NCBI RefSeq assembly: GCF_002162375.1
Contig: NZ_CP021425.1
Location: forward strand, 6,079,276-6,143,275
DNA from: Oleiphilus messinensis
Lineage (GTDB): Bacteria; Pseudomonadota; Gammaproteobacteria; Pseudomonadales; Oleiphilaceae
DNA: 64,000 bases
Direction of reading: 5' to 3'
In this document: positions 60,334 through 64,000 of the stretch, one piece after another
Layout of the letters: the number at the start of each line of letters is the position of its first letter
Numbering within the stretch: the first letter of the stretch is position 1
Position numbers and translations under genes: made by a program
The notes under the pieces: model-generated
The model's input: the letters and a program-made list of their open reading frames with translations, nothing else
Told to the model about the DNA's origin: nothing
Database searches by the model: none

Positions 60334-62271
60334 CTAATCGACATGGAGCTCACTTCTTGCGGATCTGGACAATTCCAGTAGGCCATCCACAAGTGCGGTC
60401 ATTTCAGCGCTGCTTTCTTGCAAAAACCCGAGATACATCCGTGCCTGTTCGTCCAGTTGGTCGCTGTAATCCTCGATTAACGCAGCACTAAAACCGTCCA
60501 ACGCACGCAAAGGGGCTCGAAGGTCATGGGATACGGTATAGGAAAACGACTCCAATTCCTGATTGGCAGCCTGTAACTCACTGGTACGCTCATTTACCAG
60601 ACGTTCCAGTTCTTCCGCGTTGTTGCGCAGCGCCTCTTCCACCTGGAGACGCTCATACTCGGTGCCAAGGCGCAATGCAAAGAGCTCCAGAATACCTTCC
60701 AGAATCGGTGACAAATCAAAATGATTGCGACTCATGACAGACAGCACACCCATTATGGCACCCTCCCGGCCTCGAACCGGGACACCCGCATAACTATTAA
60801 CCTGATGCGCCCGCAACCACTGATCTTCGGGAAATAAACTGGCGACATCTTTTGGATACGTGACGGATCCAGCATTAATCACAGCTTCTGCGGCAGTTCC
60901 GGCAATCGGGAACGAAAAGTTCGGGGCAAGGCGACCTTCTTCAACAAAGGCCACGCTGGTCATCATCCCCGTGCGGGCTTGATCCAACAGGGCAATCGCG
61001 CAGTACTCCAGATCAAGCGATTCCGCAAGGTAACGAACCAGACGCTCGAAATAGACTTTCCCCGTCGCCCCCCCCATGCCACTTACCGCTTTCTGTAACA
61101 TGGCATTGAACTGCTGCTGAGCCCGATCCCGGGCATAATTGGTCAATCCATAGGAGATATTGCCACTCATCTGGTTGAGAAGCGCAATGATTTCGCCGTC
61201 AAACATATCCGGTTTGAGGGTGCACATATTAAAGGTGGCAATGGGTACGCGATCGAAAAACAGAGGGAAAGCAGCGATGGACATCAATTCTGCCTCTGAA
61301 TCTCCGCTCGTGTCACCCACCACACCGGTTGTTTCTGCGGCATGGCACGCTCGTTGAAAAATTCGATATTGTTGTTCTTGCAATACCGAATTTTCGTTGC
61401 GAATCAGACTCAATTCCTGATTCATACTCACGGGAATCTGAGTCTTGCCGGCATAATCAGCACGGATTTCTCCGCTCGCCCCCTCATCCCAGCAGATCAC
61501 CCAGGCACGATCAAACCCGGCAAACTCAACCGCGATCCGGGTTGCGGCTTGATAAAGTGCACCAGGATTATCCAGCCGCAAAACAGACAGATTGATTTCA
61601 CTCAGTGCGTGATACAAATTCTTTTGCCGTTCCGTCAGGGCCATGGCACAGTCCCGCTCTGCCAGCGCGACAGTTAGCTGGACATTGGAGTGATTCAAAT
61701 CCGCAGTCCGCTTTTGCACACGCTCTTCGAGAAAATCACGGGCTTCTGCCAGCGCCTCATTCTTGGACTCCAGCTCCCGGCGCGTCTGGGACAAACTCAG
61801 TTGAGTATTCACGCGGGCCAATACTTCTGTGAACTGAAACGGTTTGGTGATGTAATCAACCCCCCCCGCATCAAAAGCTTTCACTTTATCTTCAACCGCA
61901 TCCATCGCGCTGATAAAAATAACCGGAATACTGGCCGTCTCACCTTGAGATTTCAAACGCTCACAAACGGCATAACCATCCATATCCGGCATCCGGATAT
62001 CCAGCAAAATGAGATCCGGCAACAAACGATCAATTGTTTTAAGCGCCGCACTTCCACCCAATGCGGGCCGGACCCGATAGCCTGCTTTCTCCAAAACACC
62101 GGAAAGAACTTTAAGATTTGTCGGGTTATCATCCACGATGAGAATGTTAGGCGGATCCTGAGCCACCTCAACAGCCTGATTCACTTCGGACTCGGGATGG
62201 CTGTCAGTTGCGTTTTCCGTTCGATTGGCCGGCTTCACTGAATACGATGAAGTGTCTATCGAGTTACTCAT
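60334..62271 (-). CDS. REC-GAF histidine kinase, truncated by an in-frame amber codon
   Basis: A 645-residue product: receiver (about 43-160, Asp in LILLDIRMPDMDG), coiled-coil linker, GAF-like sensor regions with a Cys/Trp-rich segment (RAWVICWDEGASGE), and a HisKA domain with the phospho-His in YTVSHDLRAPLRALDGF. It stops at TAG right after LLELSRSARSELHVD, before the ATPase domain, which continues in frame at 60333-59821. As written the protein cannot autophosphorylate. The ATG at 62271 has CGGAG 7 bases upstream. Confidence 0.85.
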   Translation of the reverse strand: MSNSIDTSSYSVKPANRTENATDSHPESEVNQAVEVAQDPPNILIVDDNPTNLKVLSGVLEKAGYRVRPALGGSAALKTIDRLLPDLILLDIRMPDMDGYAVCERLKSQGETASIPVIFISAMDAVEDKVKAFDAGGVDYITKPFQFTEVLARVNTQLSLSQTRRELESKNEALAEARDFLEERVQKRTADLNHSNVQLTVALAERDCAMALTERQKNLYHALSEINLSVLRLDNPGALYQAATRIAVEFAGFDRAWVICWDEGASGEIRADYAGKTQIPVSMNQELSLIRNENSVLQEQQYRIFQRACHAAETTGVVGDTSGDSEAELMSIAAFPLFFDRVPIATFNMCTLKPDMFDGEIIALLNQMSGNISYGLTNYARDRAQQQFNAMLQKAVSGMGGATGKVYFERLVRYLAESLDLEYCAIALLDQARTGMMTSVAFVEEGRLAPNFSFPIAGTAAEAVINAGSVTYPKDVASLFPEDQWLRAHQVNSYAGVPVRGREGAIMGVLSVMSRNHFDLSPILEGILELFALRLGTEYERLQVEEALRNNAEELERLVNERTSELQAANQELESFSYTVSHDLRAPLRALDGFSAALIEDYSDQLDEQARMYLGFLQESSAEMTALVDGLLELSRSARSELHVD

Positions 62272-62437
62272 GCACGACTCCGGTCCAGTAGGGTTTGATG
62301 GGTGGCGGGCATTCCAATGCACTTGTATTCCAATGTACTTTCAATCCAGTGCACTCGGCACTGAGCTACTCAGTACCGAATTCCAGATTCTCTTCTAAAA
62401 AATAGTCCCCTATTTCAAAATCAGCAATACTCAAGCG

Positions 62438-64000
62438 CTATTGGGATGCTTCGACAGCTTTGAATATCGCATCGTAATCATATTCGTCGAGACATTGACT
62501 GAGGTAGGCGGCAAATTCCTGTTCGGAGTCATCCAGCTCTGCTATACAGTCCTTCACTTCCTGAGCCATACTTAATTCCAGTGCTTCTTTTATCCGCCGA
62601 CACCAATCTTCAGAAAGCCTGGATTGCGCAACAAAATTTCGAGCGATGTGCTCCGGGTCTTCACTGAGTTCAGCGGGCGTTTTCTCATACACAAATTTCA
62701 TTCCCAGGCGATCACCCACAACTTTTAACAAATCATGCTGTCGGTAAGGCTTACGCAGAAAATCATCGGCCCCCTCGGACAGGATCGACTTTTTCTCTTC
62801 TTCAAACGCACTGGCAGTGATCGCCGCAATTGGCGTTTTTCGACCCTCTTCTGTTGCTTTGATCCGACGGATGGCCTCCAGACCATCCACTTTAGGCATA
62901 CGCATATCCATTAGCACGAAATCAGGGCGGGTTTCATGAAAGCGATCAATTGCCTCCTGACCATCGATTGCCTGCACGATATTGAGTCCGAAGCGCGACA
63001 GGATTTGACTGGCGAGGCGACGGTTATCTTCCTCATCATCAACGACCAGTACCGTTTTCTGCACAGAAGCGGGTTCCAGACCGATGATCGTTGCATTGCT
63101 CCAATCTTCATCGACTCCCGCCTCAGCCTCGGCGGCGTTGAAATGAAAATAAAAGGTTGTGCCCTGGCCCAGTACACTTTCGAACGACACGTCCCCCCCC
63201 AGCAGTTGCGCATAGGAGCGACTGATTGCCAAACCGATTCCCGTACTGTCCGGCGCTTTTTGACCGACAAGCGCCTGTTCAAAATAGGCAAAAACCCGTT
63301 TGCGATCCTGTTCATCGATGCCGGGACCGGTGTCATGTACATTGACCTGAATTTCAAACTGGCCCGTTTGCACAACCTCCGCAGCAATATCCACGCTCAC
63401 CCCGCCTTGCACCGTGAATTTGATGGCATTTCCGAGAATATTGATCAACACCTGCCTGATTTTACCCTCATCACTACAAATCATCGTTGGCAGAGAATCT
63501 GACACGGAAAAGCGCAAGTACAGACCTTTTTTGTCGGTACGCAATACGAACATCTGGTGCAACTCGGACACGAGTTTTTTCAGGTTGAATACACGATTCA
63601 CCACCGTAACCCGACCTGCTTCGATTTTGGAAATATCGAGGATGTCATTAATTAATCCCAAAAGGTGGTTGCCCGCGGTATTGATGGAACGGATCGACTT
63701 TTGTTGGTCCGGAGCAAAGTTACTCTCATTCAATAGCAACTCTGAAAACCCCAAAATAGCGTTCATGGGTGTCCGTATTTCATGTGACATATTGGCGAGA
63801 AAGGTCGTTTTCGCCTGATTTGCACGGTCAGCATCTACTTTTGCCCGCTCTAGTTCGAGATTCTGTTCCTGTAAAATTGCCGAAAACTTTTCCAGCTCCT
63901 TTTTCGAGTAGGACAACATCAGAAATAGCCAGATTGCACACCCCAACAGGACGAAAACACCCAGCACGCCGAGATAGGTAAAGATTAATACCGTGCCACG
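62438..64000 (-). CDS. Hybrid sensor histidine kinase/response regulator (partial, 5' end outside window)
   Basis: The frame runs to the window edge without a start, so the N-terminal sensor is missing. The visible part opens with a membrane helix ([16 protein letters not shown]), then HisKA with the phospho-His in [19 protein letters not shown], an ATPase ([32 protein letters not shown]), a C-terminal receiver (Asp in [13 protein letters not shown], Lys in RKPY) and about 85 helical residues. The missing N-terminus probably contains a periplasmic sensor. Phosphate likely moves from its receiver to an Hpt elsewhere. Confidence 0.92.
   Translation of the reverse strand, partial: RGTVLIFTYLGVLGVFVLLGCAIWLFLMLSYSKKELEKFSAILQEQNLELERAKVDADRANQAKTTFLANMSHEIRTPMNAILGFSELLLNESNFAPDQQKSIRSINTAGNHLLGLINDILDISKIEAGRVTVVNRVFNLKKLVSELHQMFVLRTDKKGLYLRFSVSDSLPTMICSDEGKIRQVLINILGNAIKFTVQGGVSVDIAAEVVQTGQFEIQVNVHDTGPGIDEQDRKRVFAYFEQALVGQKAPDSTGIGLAISRSYAQLLGGDVSFESVLGQGTTFYFHFNAAEAEAGVDEDWSNATIIGLEPASVQKTVLVVDDEEDNRRLASQILSRFGLNIVQAIDGQEAIDRFHETRPDFVLMDMRMPKVDGLEAIRRIKATEEGRKTPIAAITASAFEEEKKSILSEGADDFLRKPYRQHDLLKVVGDRLGMKFVYEKTPAELSEDPEHIARNFVAQSRLSEDWCRRIKEALELSMAQEVKDCIAELDDSEQEFAAYLSQCLDEYDYDAIFKAVEASQ

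Noticed and set aside
1-64000. tRNA or rRNA genes
   Set aside because: Scanning intergenic regions by eye showed no convincing cloverleaf or rRNA segment; a covariance search could still reveal small RNAs.

Overview
The window looks like chromosome of a free-living, probably marine or aquatic gammaproteobacterium. The indications are family content only: a BdlA-like PAS-PAS chemoreceptor, an ETF:ubiquinone oxidoreductase, YceH, PurU, a Fur-regulated TonB receptor and a CheA/B/R/W cluster. I do not assign a genus. Both edges cut genes: a patatin phospholipase on the left and a hybrid histidine kinase on the right.

Region 1 (1-14.8 kb) is mostly ordinary chromosome: patatin/outer-membrane fusion protein, a DUF2157-DUF4401-GDYXXLXY membrane operon, two small enzymes, a short MalT-like regulator, ETF-QO, a LysE exporter, a cupin, a GST-like protein and a secreted DUF4214-YHYH protein.

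Region 2 (14.8-26.9 kb) is an accessory, visibly AT-richer island. It holds a YefM-YoeB toxin-antitoxin pair, a LamG protein, small membrane proteins, a lipoprotein, an HNH nuclease, an IS4-family insertion sequence with perfect 10-bp target duplication, a RAYT-type (REP-associated tyrosine) transposase and a Fur-controlled TonB receptor. Most of the genes between 14.9 and 22.7 kb are separated by copies of one repeat family, all in the same orientation, with left end AAACAAGACACCCACTCGA and right end ATGGGTGTCTTGGTTAT. The RAYT gene lies inside a long version of this repeat. The ~150-bp copies look like internal-deletion derivatives of it, and another copy keeps only the last codons and 3' flank of a second RAYT. 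The layout mimics an integron cassette array, but no integrase is present. The island is bracketed by a ~195-bp direct repeat made of the promoter and first codons of the Na+/H+ antiporter gene at 26.8 kb.

Region 3 (26.8-48.1 kb) is largely core: antiporter with a cyclic-nucleotide-type C-terminal domain, VOC and SRPBCC proteins, LysR, MAPEG, PurU, a bacterial indoleamine-2,3-dioxygenase-like protein, BCCT transporter, PAS-PAS methyl-accepting protein, two hydrolases, an XRE regulator, ArgS, nitroreductase, a REC-TPR protein and a group of tiny unknown proteins with a paralogous pair.

Region 4 (48.1-64 kb) is a dense signalling block on the minus strand: hybrid kinase, a REC-GAF kinase split by an in-frame amber codon, CheY-like proteins, a NarL-type two-component pair, a STAS protein, CheA with two MshEN-like c-di-GMP-binding motifs, a large MCP with a duplicated sensor, CheW, CheR, CheB and a terminal receiver protein. 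No flagellar genes are adjacent, so the output of the system is open. All assignments rest on reading motifs and arrangement; no database search was possible.
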